From: an uncultured Holophagaceae bacterium
GTDB taxonomy: Bacteria; Acidobacteriota; Holophagae; Holophagales; Holophagaceae
Assembly (NCBI GenBank): GCA_903843705.1
Contig: CAIMQW010000064.1
Coordinates: 1 to 38,743, forward strand
DNA length: 38,743 nt
Reading direction: 5' to 3'
Below the pieces are notes generated by a model. The model was given only the letters and a program-made list of their open reading frames with translations, did no database searches and was not told the origin of the DNA. This document shows positions 7,578 through 15,334 of the stretch, piece after piece (the first letter of the stretch is position 1; each line of letters opens with the position of its first letter). The position numbers were made by a program, and so were the translations under genes.

Positions 7578-8906
7578 TCAGGGAAGCTGGACCTCGCCGT
7601 ACCAGCCCTTGAGGGTGATCTTCGTACCGTAGGGCGCCGAGAGCTTCTGCAGGAGGGCGAGGATCTCGGCTCCGCGCTTGGTGCTGGCCAGGCGGGGCAC
7701 ACCGTAGAGCGGGCCTTCGTCGTCGATGGTCACCGGCAGCAGCTGGATGCGCTTGAGCCTGCCCTGGTTCAGGGTCATGCGCACCAGGACTGTCTCCAGC
7801 ACCTCGCGGGACTCCCGGAGGTCGAAGACCGAGACATTCGCCGGCCGGGGCATCTCAATGTCCCGCTGGTGGATGAGGTCCACGGGGATTCGTTCGGGGG
7901 TGCGGTACTGATAGATAAAATCACCCAGGCTGTAGAAGATGGGCCGACCCTTGTAGAGCTCGATGCCCCGCAGCACGTGGGGGCCCGTGCCGAGCACCAT
8001 ATCTGCCCCGGCCTCGATGGCGCGGCGGAACATGATCTCCTCGTTGGGCGGGGTGGTGTCCTGGATGCCGTAGGCGCGGTGGTGGGTCACGTCGTGGTTG
8101 TGGAGCGACACCAGCAGCAGGTCGTTGCGGCGCCGGGCCAGCAGGATGTCGTCCTCCATGGCCAGCACATCGCTCTCCAGGGGGCCTTCCACCTTCTCCA
8201 CCTTGCCGTCCCGCACCGCCAGGATCACCGCGGGATCGATGGTGGAGAGGGAGGGCCCGCTGGCATCCTTGCTGCGGTACTTCGCCGTCCAGTAGCGCAT
8301 GTAGGACAGCAGGGCCACGCGGGTCTTGTGGCCCGCCAGCTCCAGGCGGCCCGGGGCGTGCGCCTCGGCCAGGGTGCTGCCAGCGCCCGCATAGGTGATG
8401 TTGGACTGGTCCAGGGACTTGAGGCTCTCCTTGAGGCCCTCGGGGCCGAAGTCCAGGGCGTGGTTGTTGGCCACGCTCACCAGGTTGATGCCGGTGCGGG
8501 CCAGCTCCCAGCGGAAGGCTACGGGCGCCCGGAAGTTGTAGAAGGGCCGCTGGAGGTCCGGCCGGTCGTTTAGCGAGAACTCCATGTTGCCGTAGGCCAC
8601 ATCGGCTTCCTGCATGAGGCGCAGAAGGCCCGAACGCTCCGGCGCTTCCAGCTGGCTGATGGGCTCGTTGAAGATCATGTCCCCCACCGCCGTCACCACC
8701 AGGTCGCCCGGCTCTTCCTTGAGCAGCTCTGTGATGCGGCCTGCCCAGTCGATGCGCTCGGGCTTCTCCTGGAGCTGGAGGATCCGCCGGTAGACCGAGC
8801 GGGGATCATCCTTCGCAGACTCCGGCCTTGCCTGGGCGACGGCGGGCAGCCCGCACAGCAGCAGCGCCATGGCCAGGACTCGATGGACTCGGGGCGTCCC
8901 GGGCAT
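7578..8906 (-). CDS. CapA-family protein (poly-gamma-glutamate synthesis CapA/PgsA-like metallophosphatase fold)
   Basis: The 442-residue product has a signal peptide ending at AQA (residue 26). Family landmarks are the opening VTAVGDMIFNEP, VANNHALDFG, the His-rich SLHNHDVTHH block and GTGPHVLRGIELYKGRPIFYSLGDF, which carries the conserved GPH and SLGDF signatures. CapA proteins belong to the calcineurin-like phosphoesterase superfamily and are linked to poly-gamma-glutamate capsules, but many stand-alone members have no proven role. No capB/capC is visible here, so capsule synthesis is not supported. ATG 8906 is chosen over a start 24 codons upstream because GGAGGT sits 5 bases before it and the signal peptide begins there. 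Confidence 0.82.
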   Translation of the reverse strand: MPGTPRVHRVLAMALLLCGLPAVAQARPESAKDDPRSVYRRILQLQEKPERIDWAGRITELLKEEPGDLVVTAVGDMIFNEPISQLEAPERSGLLRLMQEADVAYGNMEFSLNDRPDLQRPFYNFRAPVAFRWELARTGINLVSVANNHALDFGPEGLKESLKSLDQSNITYAGAGSTLAEAHAPGRLELAGHKTRVALLSYMRYWTAKYRSKDASGPSLSTIDPAVILAVRDGKVEKVEGPLESDVLAMEDDILLARRRNDLLLVSLHNHDVTHHRAYGIQDTTPPNEEIMFRRAIEAGADMVLGTGPHVLRGIELYKGRPIFYSLGDFIYQYRTPERIPVDLIHQRDIEMPRPANVSVFDLRESREVLETVLVRMTLNQGRLKRIQLLPVTIDDEGPLYGVPRLASTKRGAEILALLQKLSAPYGTKITLKGWYGEVQLP

Positions 8907-9018
8907 GGTGACCTCCTGCGGGGAATGTGGATCTGCGCAATTTTGTTTCATCCAGTGACTTCCTGCAAAGTATTTCAATCAGCGCACCGAGGTTCCCCCT
9001 GGGCCTTATCCTGGAGCC
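8907..9018. promoter_or_regulatory. Divergent intergenic region between the CapA-like and methyltransferase genes
   Basis: These 112 bases hold the start regions of two divergent genes and include a locally AT-richer patch (about 8938-8985). On the minus strand TTGAAA (around 8985-8980) could be a -35 for the CapA-like gene, but no good -10 sits at the right distance. No palindrome stands out. Confidence 0.3.
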
Positions 9019-9609
9019 ATGACCACCCATCCGGACTACTGGAATCGCATCTACGAGGACGAGGGCCGTCCCGGCTGGGACATGGACCGGGCCACACCGC
9101 TGGTGGAGGAGCTCCTGGGTCTGGCCCTGCCCCTGGGTCTGCACCCCGGCAGCGACCTGGTGGTGCCGGGATGCGGCTACGGCCATGACGCCGTCGAACT
9201 GGAGAGCAAGGGCTTCTCCGTCACGGGCCTGGACTTCGCCCCCATCGCCATCCAGGGCGCCATGCACCGCTACGGTGACCGCGTCAGCTGGTCCCAGGCC
9301 GACTGGTTCAGCACCCACCTGGGTCCCTGGGACGGCATCTTCGACCACACCTGCTTCGTGGCCATGGACCCAGCTCGGCGACCGGCCTACGTGGACGCCT
9401 GCGCGGAACACCTGCGCCCCGGCGGCTTTTGGCTGGCCGCGCTCTTCCACAATGTGAACGGCCGCCCCGGCCCACCCCATGCCCTGCCCATGGCGGAGAT
9501 GCGGCAGTTGGCCGAGGCCCGCTTCGAGGTGCTGCACCTGGCCGAGGCCCAGCAGAGCCACCCCCGCCGGGCTGGCCGCGAGTATCTGCTGGTGGCGCGC
9601 CGCCGCTGA
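9019..9609 (+). CDS. SAM-dependent methyltransferase, TPMT / thiocyanate-halide methyltransferase superfamily
   Basis: A 196-residue class I methyltransferase. The N-terminal YWNRIYEDEGRPGWDMDRATP resembles the 'W-x-x-R-x-x-x-x-x-x-P-W-D' opening of thiopurine and plant-type thiol/halide methyltransferases. Motif I is VVPGCGYGHDAVEL, the acidic end of strand 2 is TGLDFAPIAI, and motif IV is the FDHTCFVAMDP region. Such enzymes methylate thiols, halides, thiocyanate, selenium or tellurium compounds; the substrate is not readable. ATG 9019 follows CCTGGAGCC. It is apparently monocistronic and divergent from the CapA-like gene. Confidence 0.75.
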   Translation: MTTHPDYWNRIYEDEGRPGWDMDRATPLVEELLGLALPLGLHPGSDLVVPGCGYGHDAVELESKGFSVTGLDFAPIAIQGAMHRYGDRVSWSQADWFSTHLGPWDGIFDHTCFVAMDPARRPAYVDACAEHLRPGGFWLAALFHNVNGRPGPPHALPMAEMRQLAEARFEVLHLAEAQQSHPRRAGREYLLVARRR

Positions 9610-9687
9610 GGCCGCCCCTCATTCAGCCCCCAGCCGCCGGGAGGCTGGCCTAGAATGGATGCAACCGTACCCATCCAGGAGTCCCCC
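9610..9687 (+). promoter_or_regulatory. Leader of the ABC transporter operon
   Basis: The 78-base gap holds a 6-bp stem (CCAGCC 9630-9635 with GGCTGG 9643-9648) and a -10-like TAGAAT at 9651-9656, with no clear -35. AGGAG near 9675 supports translation from ATG 9688 rather than from the in-frame ATG at 9655. Confidence 0.3.
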
Positions 9688-10704
9688 ATGCGTCTGAAAG
9701 CCCTGCTCTCTGCGCTCCTGCTAATGACCCTCAGCCTGTCGGCCCAGGACCTCGTCCGCCTGGGCAACCTCAAGTTCGCCCACTACGGCGCCGTGTCCTA
9801 CATGAAGGAGCTCGCGCCCAAGTACAAGCTCAAGATCGAAGAGCGGGTCTTCCCCAAGGGCATCGACATCAACCCGGCCATTGTGGCGGGCGAGATCGAC
9901 GCCAGCGCCGCGGCCCTGGATGCGGCCATCGCCGGCCGAGCCGCCGGGGTTCCGATCTACGTGGTGGCGGGCTTCGCCAAGGGTGGCGCCCGCATCGTGG
10001 TGGGCACAGGCTCCGGCATCAACTCCCTCAAGGACCTTAAGGGCAAGAAGGTCGGCGTAGCGCGGGGCGGCGCCCAGGAGCTGTTGCTGCTGGCGGAGCT
10101 GGCCAGCGTGGGCCTGACTTGGTCGGACAAGCCGGGCAAGGACGTGACGGTGCTCTACCTCCCCTTCGCCGACCTCAACCAGACCCTGATGTCGAAGAAC
10201 ATCGACGCCATGTGCCAGAGCGAGCCCTACAGCTCCCAGGCCATCAACAAGAAGTTCGGCGTGGAGCTGATGAAGCCCTACGACACGCCCCTGGGCGAAC
10301 CCATCCGGGCCCTGGTGATCACCGAGAAGCTCTACAAGGAGCGCCGGGACGTGGCCCAGCGGTTCCTGCTCTGCTTCGTGGAGGCCACCAAGAAGTTCAT
10401 CGACGAGCCAAAGACCGCCGAGAAGTTTGTGCGCGAGGTGATGTTCAAGAACCAGATCAGCTCCGAGGACTACCAGGACGCCATCGGCAACTCCCCATTC
10501 TGCTACGACATCTCCTTGGCCCACGTGCAGGTGACCACGGACCTCATGGCCCAGTACGGGGTGGGCAAGATGGCCAACCCGCCCAAGGCCGGGGACTGGG
10601 TGAAGCTGGACTTGCTCACTGAGGCAAAAAAGCAGCTGAGGATCGAGGTCCCCAAGGCTGCCCCCGCCAAGCCGGCCAAGCCTGCAAAGGCGAAGAAGGG
10701 ATGA
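9688..10704 (+). CDS. ABC transporter periplasmic substrate-binding protein (NMT1 / SsuA / NrtA type)
   Basis: A 338-residue exported binding protein. The signal peptide (MRLKALLSALLLMTLSLSAQ) supports the start at 9688 over an upstream in-frame ATG. The body has the fold signs of the SsuA/TauA/NrtA/ThiY group: an opening LGNLKFAHYGAVSYMKE strand-helix, GEIDASAAALDAAI, the SLKDLKGKKVGVARGG hinge block and MCQSEPYSSQ. Ligands in this group include sulfonates, taurine, nitrate, bicarbonate, thiamine precursors and aromatic acids. I cannot assign one. The last about 20 residues are an unusual Ala/Pro/Lys-rich tail, likely disordered. The stop overlaps the permease start (ATGA). Confidence 0.82.
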   Translation: MRLKALLSALLLMTLSLSAQDLVRLGNLKFAHYGAVSYMKELAPKYKLKIEERVFPKGIDINPAIVAGEIDASAAALDAAIAGRAAGVPIYVVAGFAKGGARIVVGTGSGINSLKDLKGKKVGVARGGAQELLLLAELASVGLTWSDKPGKDVTVLYLPFADLNQTLMSKNIDAMCQSEPYSSQAINKKFGVELMKPYDTPLGEPIRALVITEKLYKERRDVAQRFLLCFVEATKKFIDEPKTAEKFVREVMFKNQISSEDYQDAIGNSPFCYDISLAHVQVTTDLMAQYGVGKMANPPKAGDWVKLDLLTEAKKQLRIEVPKAAPAKPAKPAKAKKG

Positions 10705-11519
10705 AGGGATACCGGCACGCCGCTTCCGGCATCCTGGTCCCCTTGGCCGCCCTGGCCTTCTGGCAGATGCTCTCCACCATGGGCTGGGTGAACGCCACCA
10801 TCCTGCCCTCGCCCATGGCGGTGCTCCTGAAGTGGTGGTCCTACCTGCGACCCCTAGAGGTCTTCGACCCCGCCCAGGGTTCCTACCTTAAGTGGTGCTT
10901 CACCGGTGAGCTGATCCAGGACGCCATCGGGAGCCTCTACCGCGTGCTGGTGGGCTTCACGATCGGCAGCGGCTTGGCCCTGCCCCTGGGCCTGGCCATG
11001 GGCTACAGCCGAGTGGCCTACGGGCTGTTCAACCCCCTGGTCCAGGTGCTGCGCCCCATCCCGCCCATCGCCTACATCCCGCTCTCCATCCTGTGGTTCG
11101 GGCTGGGCAATCCCCCTGCGGTGTTCCTCATCAGCATCGGCGCCTTCTTCCCGGTGCTGATGAACACCGTGGCCGGCGTCCAGAACGTGGACAGCATCTA
11201 CCTGCGGGTGGGCCGCAACCTGGGGGCCAGCCGCCTCACCCAGTTCACCCGCATCATCCTGCCCGCCGCCACGCCCTACATCTTCACCGGCGCGCGCATC
11301 GGCATGGGCACGGCCTTCATCGTGGTGATCGTGTCCGAGATGATCGCCGTGAACAACGGCCTCGGCTACCGCATCCTCGAGGCCCGCGAGTACCTGTGGT
11401 CCGACAAGATCATCGCCGGCATGTTCACTATCGGCCTCCTGGGACTCGGCATCGACACCCTCATGAGCCGCCTTAGCAGCCACCTGCTGAAGTGGCACCG
11501 GGGCCTGGAGCAGGGATGA
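10701..11519 (+). CDS. ABC transporter permease (SsuC / TauC / NrtB type)
   Basis: A 272-residue inner-membrane permease with about six hydrophobic segments. The BPD-type EAA loop is seen as GRNLGASRLTQFTRIILPAATPYIFTGARIGMG, which contains the conserved G-A-S...ILPAA...P signature that contacts the ATPase. LGLAMGYSRVAYGLFNPLVQ and LRPIPPIAYIPL are typical of the nitrate/sulfonate/taurine permease family. It is the middle gene of the importer, overlapping its neighbours by four bases on each side (ATGA at 10701 and 11516). The two proteins around it are the matching binding protein and ATPase. Confidence 0.88.
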   Translation: MKGYRHAASGILVPLAALAFWQMLSTMGWVNATILPSPMAVLLKWWSYLRPLEVFDPAQGSYLKWCFTGELIQDAIGSLYRVLVGFTIGSGLALPLGLAMGYSRVAYGLFNPLVQVLRPIPPIAYIPLSILWFGLGNPPAVFLISIGAFFPVLMNTVAGVQNVDSIYLRVGRNLGASRLTQFTRIILPAATPYIFTGARIGMGTAFIVVIVSEMIAVNNGLGYRILEAREYLWSDKIIAGMFTIGLLGLGIDTLMSRLSSHLLKWHRGLEQG

Positions 11520-12319
11520 GCGACGCCGCCAGCCACATCTCCATCCAGGGCGTGCACAAGGTCTTCGAGAGCGGCGGCCAGGAGGTCCACGCCCTCAAGG
11601 CCATCGATCTCGAGATCCCCCAGGGGCAGTTCGTGTGCCTGCTGGGGCCGTCGGGTTGTGGCAAGTCCACCCTGCTGAACGCCGTGGCCGGCTTCAGCCT
11701 CGCCACCGCCGGCACCATCACCGTGAACGGGACGGCCATCACCGAGCCCGGCCCCGACCGGGGCATGGTCTTCCAGGAATACGCCCTGTTCCCCTGGATG
11801 ACCGTGGAGCAGAACGTGGCCTTCGGCCTCGAGATCAAGGGCCTGGAGGAGGCCGCCATCGAGGCCAAGGTGGCCGAGCTCCTGGCCATGCTGAGCCTCA
11901 CGGACTTCCGGAAGCGCTTCCCCAAGGACCTAAGCGGCGGCATGCGCCAGCGGGTGGCCATCGCCCGGGTGCTGGCCCTGGACTCGCCCATCATGCTCAT
12001 GGACGAGCCCTTCGGCGCCCTGGACGCCCTCACCCGCCGCAACCTGCAGGACGAGCTGTTGCGCATCTGGACTGAACTGAAGAAGACCATCCTCTTCGTC
12101 ACCCACAGTATCGAGGAGGCCCTCTACCTGGCGGACCGCACCGTGGTCATGACCTACCGTCCAGGTACCGTCAAGCGCGACCTCCTGGTGGATCTGGAAC
12201 GCCCCCGGGACGTGGCCAGCCCCGCCTTCAACACCCTCAAAAAGGAACTGAGCCAGCTGCTCATGGAAGAGCAGAGCCGGCACAACCAGGCCGAGATCCG
12301 CGGCGCGGCTGTGGATTAG
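11516..12319 (+). CDS. ABC transporter ATP-binding protein (SsuB / TauB / NrtD type)
   Basis: A 267-residue ATPase with every expected motif: Walker A GPSGCGKST, Q-loop VFQEYALFPW, signature LSGGMRQRVAIAR, Walker B IMLMDEPFGALD and H-loop THSIEEA. The late segment DRTVVMTYRPGTVKRD is typical of nitrate/sulfonate/taurine importers. ATG 11516 overlaps the permease stop; an upstream in-frame ATG at 11492 would lengthen the overlap and is less likely. The TAG stop at 12317-12319 is followed with no spacer by the GTG of the first ChrA half, so translation may be coupled to the chromate-transporter-like genes. Confidence 0.9.
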   Translation: MSDAASHISIQGVHKVFESGGQEVHALKAIDLEIPQGQFVCLLGPSGCGKSTLLNAVAGFSLATAGTITVNGTAITEPGPDRGMVFQEYALFPWMTVEQNVAFGLEIKGLEEAAIEAKVAELLAMLSLTDFRKRFPKDLSGGMRQRVAIARVLALDSPIMLMDEPFGALDALTRRNLQDELLRIWTELKKTILFVTHSIEEALYLADRTVVMTYRPGTVKRDLLVDLERPRDVASPAFNTLKKELSQLLMEEQSRHNQAEIRGAAVD

Positions 12320-12916
12320 GTGGAACCCGCCCCGGACAATGACCCCGCCCCTGCCCCCACCCGTGGGCAGCTCTTTGCAGGATTCTTCCTGGTGGGCATC
12401 TCGGGCTTCGGCGGGGTGATGCCCCACTCGCGGCGAGTCCTGGTGGACCGGCGCCGCTGGCTCACGGACCGGCAGTTCACGGAGCTGCTGAGCCTCGGCC
12501 AGACCCTGCCGGGCCCCAACGCCGTGAACATGGCCGCGATCCTTGGAGACCGCTTCCAGGGCTGGCCCGGGGCGGTGATCGCGGTATTCGCCCTCGTCTC
12601 CGCGCCCCTGGCCGTGGTGCTCATGCTGGCCCAGGCCTATGCCCACCTGGTCCACTCGGTGCCTCTGGCCCGGGCACTCACCGGGGTGGCGGCCGCGGCG
12701 GCCGGGCTGATCCTGGCCACGGGCGGGCGCCTGGCCCTGCGCATGGACCGGGAAGCCTGGTCCTGGTCTCTCCTGGTACTGACCTTCCTGGCGGTGTTCG
12801 TAGGCCGCCTGCCCCTGCTCTGGGTGCTGCTGGTGCTCGGGCCCATCGGCCTCGGTCTCGGCTGGCTCAGCGTCCGGCGCGAGGACCGCGCCAGCCGTCC
12901 TGAGGTCGCCCCCTGA
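12320..12916 (+). CDS. chrA: Short-chain ChrA family transporter, N-terminal-type half
   Basis: A 198-residue membrane protein from GTG 12320, directly after the ATPase stop. It carries the CHR-domain signatures: the FxxGxxGFGG-like motif FLVGISGFGGVMPHSRRVLVDRRRWL, LSLGQTLPGPNAVNMAAILGDRFQGWPGA, and five or six hydrophobic segments. ChrA proteins export chromate by proton motive force. Short-chain forms occur as gene pairs that work together, and the next gene is the partner. Many ChrA homologues lie outside metal-resistance loci and their ion is unproven. Its place after a sulfonate/nitrate-like importer hints at oxyanion handling, but this is inference. Confidence 0.82.
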   Translation: MEPAPDNDPAPAPTRGQLFAGFFLVGISGFGGVMPHSRRVLVDRRRWLTDRQFTELLSLGQTLPGPNAVNMAAILGDRFQGWPGAVIAVFALVSAPLAVVLMLAQAYAHLVHSVPLARALTGVAAAAAGLILATGGRLALRMDREAWSWSLLVLTFLAVFVGRLPLLWVLLVLGPIGLGLGWLSVRREDRASRPEVAP

Positions 12917-13443
12917 TGCGGCCCAGCCTGGGGGGCCTCTTCCTGCGGTTCTGCGGCTTCTCACTGATGGCCGTGGGCGGTGCCAACGCCCTCATCCCCG
13001 AGCTGCACCGCCAGGTGGTGGACGTGTCCCAGTGGATGAGCTCCACGGAGTTCGCCTCCCTCTTCGCCCTGGCCCAGGCCGCGCCGGGTCCGAACATGCT
13101 CATCACCAGCCTCATCGGCTGGAAGGTGGCGGGCATCCCCGGCGCCCTGGTCTGCACCCTGGGCATGTGCCTGCCCTCCAGCACCCTGGCAGTCGCTGCC
13201 GGGCGCCTCTGGGACCGCTACCGGGAGTCGGTCTGGCGGCGAGCCTTGGAGCGCGGCCTGGCCCCCCTGACCCTGGGCCTGGTGCTGGGCGCGGGCTGCC
13301 ACTTGGCCCGCGCCGCTGGAGGTGGCTGGCGCGGCACGCTGGTGGTGGCGGCGAGCGCAGGGCTGGCCTGGCGCTCCCGCTGGAATCCCCTGCTCTGGCT
13401 CGCGGGAGCCGCCCTCCTGGGCGCCACCGGGCTGCTTTCCTAG
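12916..13443 (+). CDS. chrA: Short-chain ChrA family transporter, second half
   Basis: A 175-residue membrane protein whose ATG overlaps the stop of the first half by one base (TGATG). Residues 8-36 (LRFCGFSLMAVGGANALIPELHRQVVD) and APGPNMLITSLIGWKVAGIPGA repeat the CHR-domain signatures in diverged form, with GG in place of GFGG. Two separate about 180-residue halves replace the usual fused about 400-residue ChrA, matching the short-chain heterodimer arrangement. It ends the operon that starts with the ABC importer. Thirteen bases separate its stop from the convergent small membrane-protein gene. Confidence 0.8.
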   Translation: MRPSLGGLFLRFCGFSLMAVGGANALIPELHRQVVDVSQWMSSTEFASLFALAQAAPGPNMLITSLIGWKVAGIPGALVCTLGMCLPSSTLAVAAGRLWDRYRESVWRRALERGLAPLTLGLVLGAGCHLARAAGGGWRGTLVVAASAGLAWRSRWNPLLWLAGAALLGATGLLS

Positions 13444-13456
13444 GCCCCGAGCCGCC

Positions 13457-13771
13457 CTATTCAGGCTTGCCCGGAGTGACCTCCAGGGCCGGTGCGCTCC
13501 GGCCCCGGGTGGCCAGGGCCACCGCGGCAGTCCAGATCGGCGCCATGTTGAGGTAGGGAATCCACTCCGTCAGGAACGAAGGCAGAAAGGCCCAGTGGAA
13601 GCCCACCAGCGCCCAGAGCGTCCCCAGGGCGACGCAGTCCAGGCCGGCTCCCACGAACCAGCCCACGGGGCCCGCGGCTTCGGCGGGAATCTGGATGGCA
13701 TCGATAGTGAGGGCCACGGCCCAGGCGAGGCGGATGCGCCAGACAGGGATGAGTGGTTTGGGCTTGGACAT
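13457..13771 (-). CDS. Small hydrophobic protein of unknown function
   Basis: A 104-residue product I do not recognise. It has three or four hydrophobic stretches (about residues 14-30, 36-58, 60-75 and 76-88) separated by short loops, so it is likely an inner-membrane protein. The Pro-rich N-terminus (MSKPKPLIPVWRIRLAW) carries positive charge expected on the cytoplasmic side. No clear Shine-Dalgarno precedes ATG 13771, and the gene may be leaderless. It is convergent with the ChrA pair and divergent from the hemerythrin-HAD gene. Hydrophobicity and a clean fit between neighbours support it over overlapping frames. Confidence 0.6.
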   Translation of the reverse strand: MSKPKPLIPVWRIRLAWAVALTIDAIQIPAEAAGPVGWFVGAGLDCVALGTLWALVGFHWAFLPSFLTEWIPYLNMAPIWTAAVALATRGRSAPALEVTPGKPE

Positions 13772-13841
13772 GACGGCAGTCTACAGGATTTGCTCGCCAG
13801 ACCGGCTCCTCCGATAGACACTCCATCCACGGGAAAGACTC

Positions 13842-14855
13842 ATGGTCCAGATCACATGGAAAGACCGCTACAACATCGGCTACGGCGAGATCGACGCCCA
13901 GCACCGGAGTCTGCTGGACTTGCTCAACGAGCTGGGCGGCCTGATCGGCGAGCGTCAGGATCCGGTGGTGGTCGGCGCCGTCTTCAGCCGGCTCTGCGAC
14001 TACGTGCGGGTCCACTTCAGCACTGAGGAGAGGCTGCTCGAGGCCTGCGGCTATCTCCGGCTGGCCGACCACCGGGATCTGCACGCCCGCTTCGTGGAAA
14101 AGCTGCTGGAGCTGAACCGCAGCTTCGACCCCTCCGACCCCCGCCTGCTCAGCGAGACCTCGGACTTCCTCAAGCACTGGTACCTGGAACACATCACGAA
14201 GGCGGACCAGGACTACGCGCCCTTCCTCCAGCGCCACCCTCCCGAGAATCCCGTCCGGGCGCTCATCTTCGACTTCGGCAACGTGCAGTACCGCTTCGAC
14301 AATGGCCGCTTCCTGACGGGCCTGGCCCGGCTCTCCGGCCGTTCCACCGAGGAGCTGAAGCGGGCGATCTACGACGACTCTTCCCTGAGCCAGGACTACG
14401 AGTCCGGGCGCATCGACTCGCAGGCCTTCCTCGAGGGGGTGTCCGCCCTCTGCGGCCTGGCGCTGACCGAGGCAGAGTTCCTCCCCGTCTTCACGGACCT
14501 CTTCACACCCATCGACAGCACCCTGGATCTGATGCGGAAGCTGAAGCCCACCTACCGCATCGGCCTGCTCTCGAACACCTGCCCCTGGCACTTTGACCAC
14601 TTCATCCGCACCGCCCCGGTCTTCCCCCTTTACGACACCGTCACCCTCTCCTACGAGGTGGGAGCCAGCAAGCCCGATCCCCGCATCTACCAAGACGCGC
14701 TGGCGAAGCTAGCCCTGCCGCCCGAGGCCTGCGTCTACATCGACGACCTGCCGCCCTTCGCAGAGGCGGCCACGAAGTTGGGGATGATCGGCCTCACCTA
14801 CACCACGCCCGTGGTCCTGATGGCCCAACTGCGTGCGCTGAAGGTGGCCTTCTGA
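13842..14855 (+). CDS. Bacteriohemerythrin-HAD hydrolase fusion protein
   Basis: A 337-residue protein of two complete domains. Residues 1-131 are a bacteriohemerythrin: the di-iron ligands H21, H58, E62, H77, H81, H117 and D122 are all present with the spacing of Methylococcus-type bacteriohemerythrin, so it should bind O2 reversibly at a di-iron site. Residues 139-337 are a HAD-superfamily hydrolase of the YihX-like class: motif I IFDFGNV (D144 as nucleophile, Gly where many HADs have the second Asp), motif II LLSNT (S244), motif III SKPDP (K277) and motif IV YIDD (D301/D302). The junction is in frame with no stop or repeat, and both ends are intact. It suggests a phosphatase or dehalogenase gated by oxygen or iron state; the substrate is unknown. 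Confidence 0.85.
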   Translation: MVQITWKDRYNIGYGEIDAQHRSLLDLLNELGGLIGERQDPVVVGAVFSRLCDYVRVHFSTEERLLEACGYLRLADHRDLHARFVEKLLELNRSFDPSDPRLLSETSDFLKHWYLEHITKADQDYAPFLQRHPPENPVRALIFDFGNVQYRFDNGRFLTGLARLSGRSTEELKRAIYDDSSLSQDYESGRIDSQAFLEGVSALCGLALTEAEFLPVFTDLFTPIDSTLDLMRKLKPTYRIGLLSNTCPWHFDHFIRTAPVFPLYDTVTLSYEVGASKPDPRIYQDALAKLALPPEACVYIDDLPPFAEAATKLGMIGLTYTTPVVLMAQLRALKVAF

Positions 14856-14857
14856 GC

Positions 14858-15334
14858 TCAGCGCCGGGCCTTGCCGGTCACGCGCTCGATCTCGACCCGG
14901 AAGACCGTGACGCGGGCGAGGTTCTTCTCGATGCCCTCCCGCACCTGGTCCGGGTACTGCGCCGCGAAGCGCTGGCCAATGGCCTGGAGAGCGGCGAGCC
15001 GGGCCGCCTCGCCGTGGACCTGGACGGCCCGGCCGAAGACGATGGCGCTCTCGTAGCGGGTGGAGAGCTCCTCCGGCAGCACCTCCGCCTGGGTGACCAC
15101 GCAGTAGGACACCCGGCAGTCGCCCGCCAGGTTGTCGAGTTTGTGTCCCTCGGTCGCCGAGTGGATGAGCAGTGCCCCGTCCACGAGCACATGGTTCACG
15201 GGCACCGCATAGGGCCAGCCATCCCGGCCCACCGTTGCGAGGACCCCGAACTCAGCCCGGGCGAGGAGGGCCCAGGCCTCGGCCGGGTCCAGCTCTCGCT
15301 CCCGGCGGCGCATGGGGTGGTTGGGGGCGTTCAT
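14858..15334 (-). CDS. Pyridoxamine 5'-phosphate oxidase-like FMN-binding protein
   Basis: A 158-residue split-barrel flavoprotein. The N-terminal MRRRERELD lead, then FGVLATVGRDGWPYAVPVNHVLVDGALLIHSATEGHKLDNLAGDCRVSYCVV, is the hallmark of the PNPOx-like / NimA-related family, with the S-A-x-x-G-H-K-x-x-N-L segment lining the FMN phosphate site. Known members include 5-nitroimidazole reductases and heme/flavin-binding proteins; the substrate here is unknown. Its ATG at 15334 overlaps the mutS stop (ATGA), so it is translated after mutS. An internal Met eight codons later is an alternative start. It converges with the hemerythrin-HAD gene, with two bases between the stops. Confidence 0.8.
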   Translation of the reverse strand: MNAPNHPMRRRERELDPAEAWALLARAEFGVLATVGRDGWPYAVPVNHVLVDGALLIHSATEGHKLDNLAGDCRVSYCVVTQAEVLPEELSTRYESAIVFGRAVQVHGEAARLAALQAIGQRFAAQYPDQVREGIEKNLARVTVFRVEIERVTGKARR

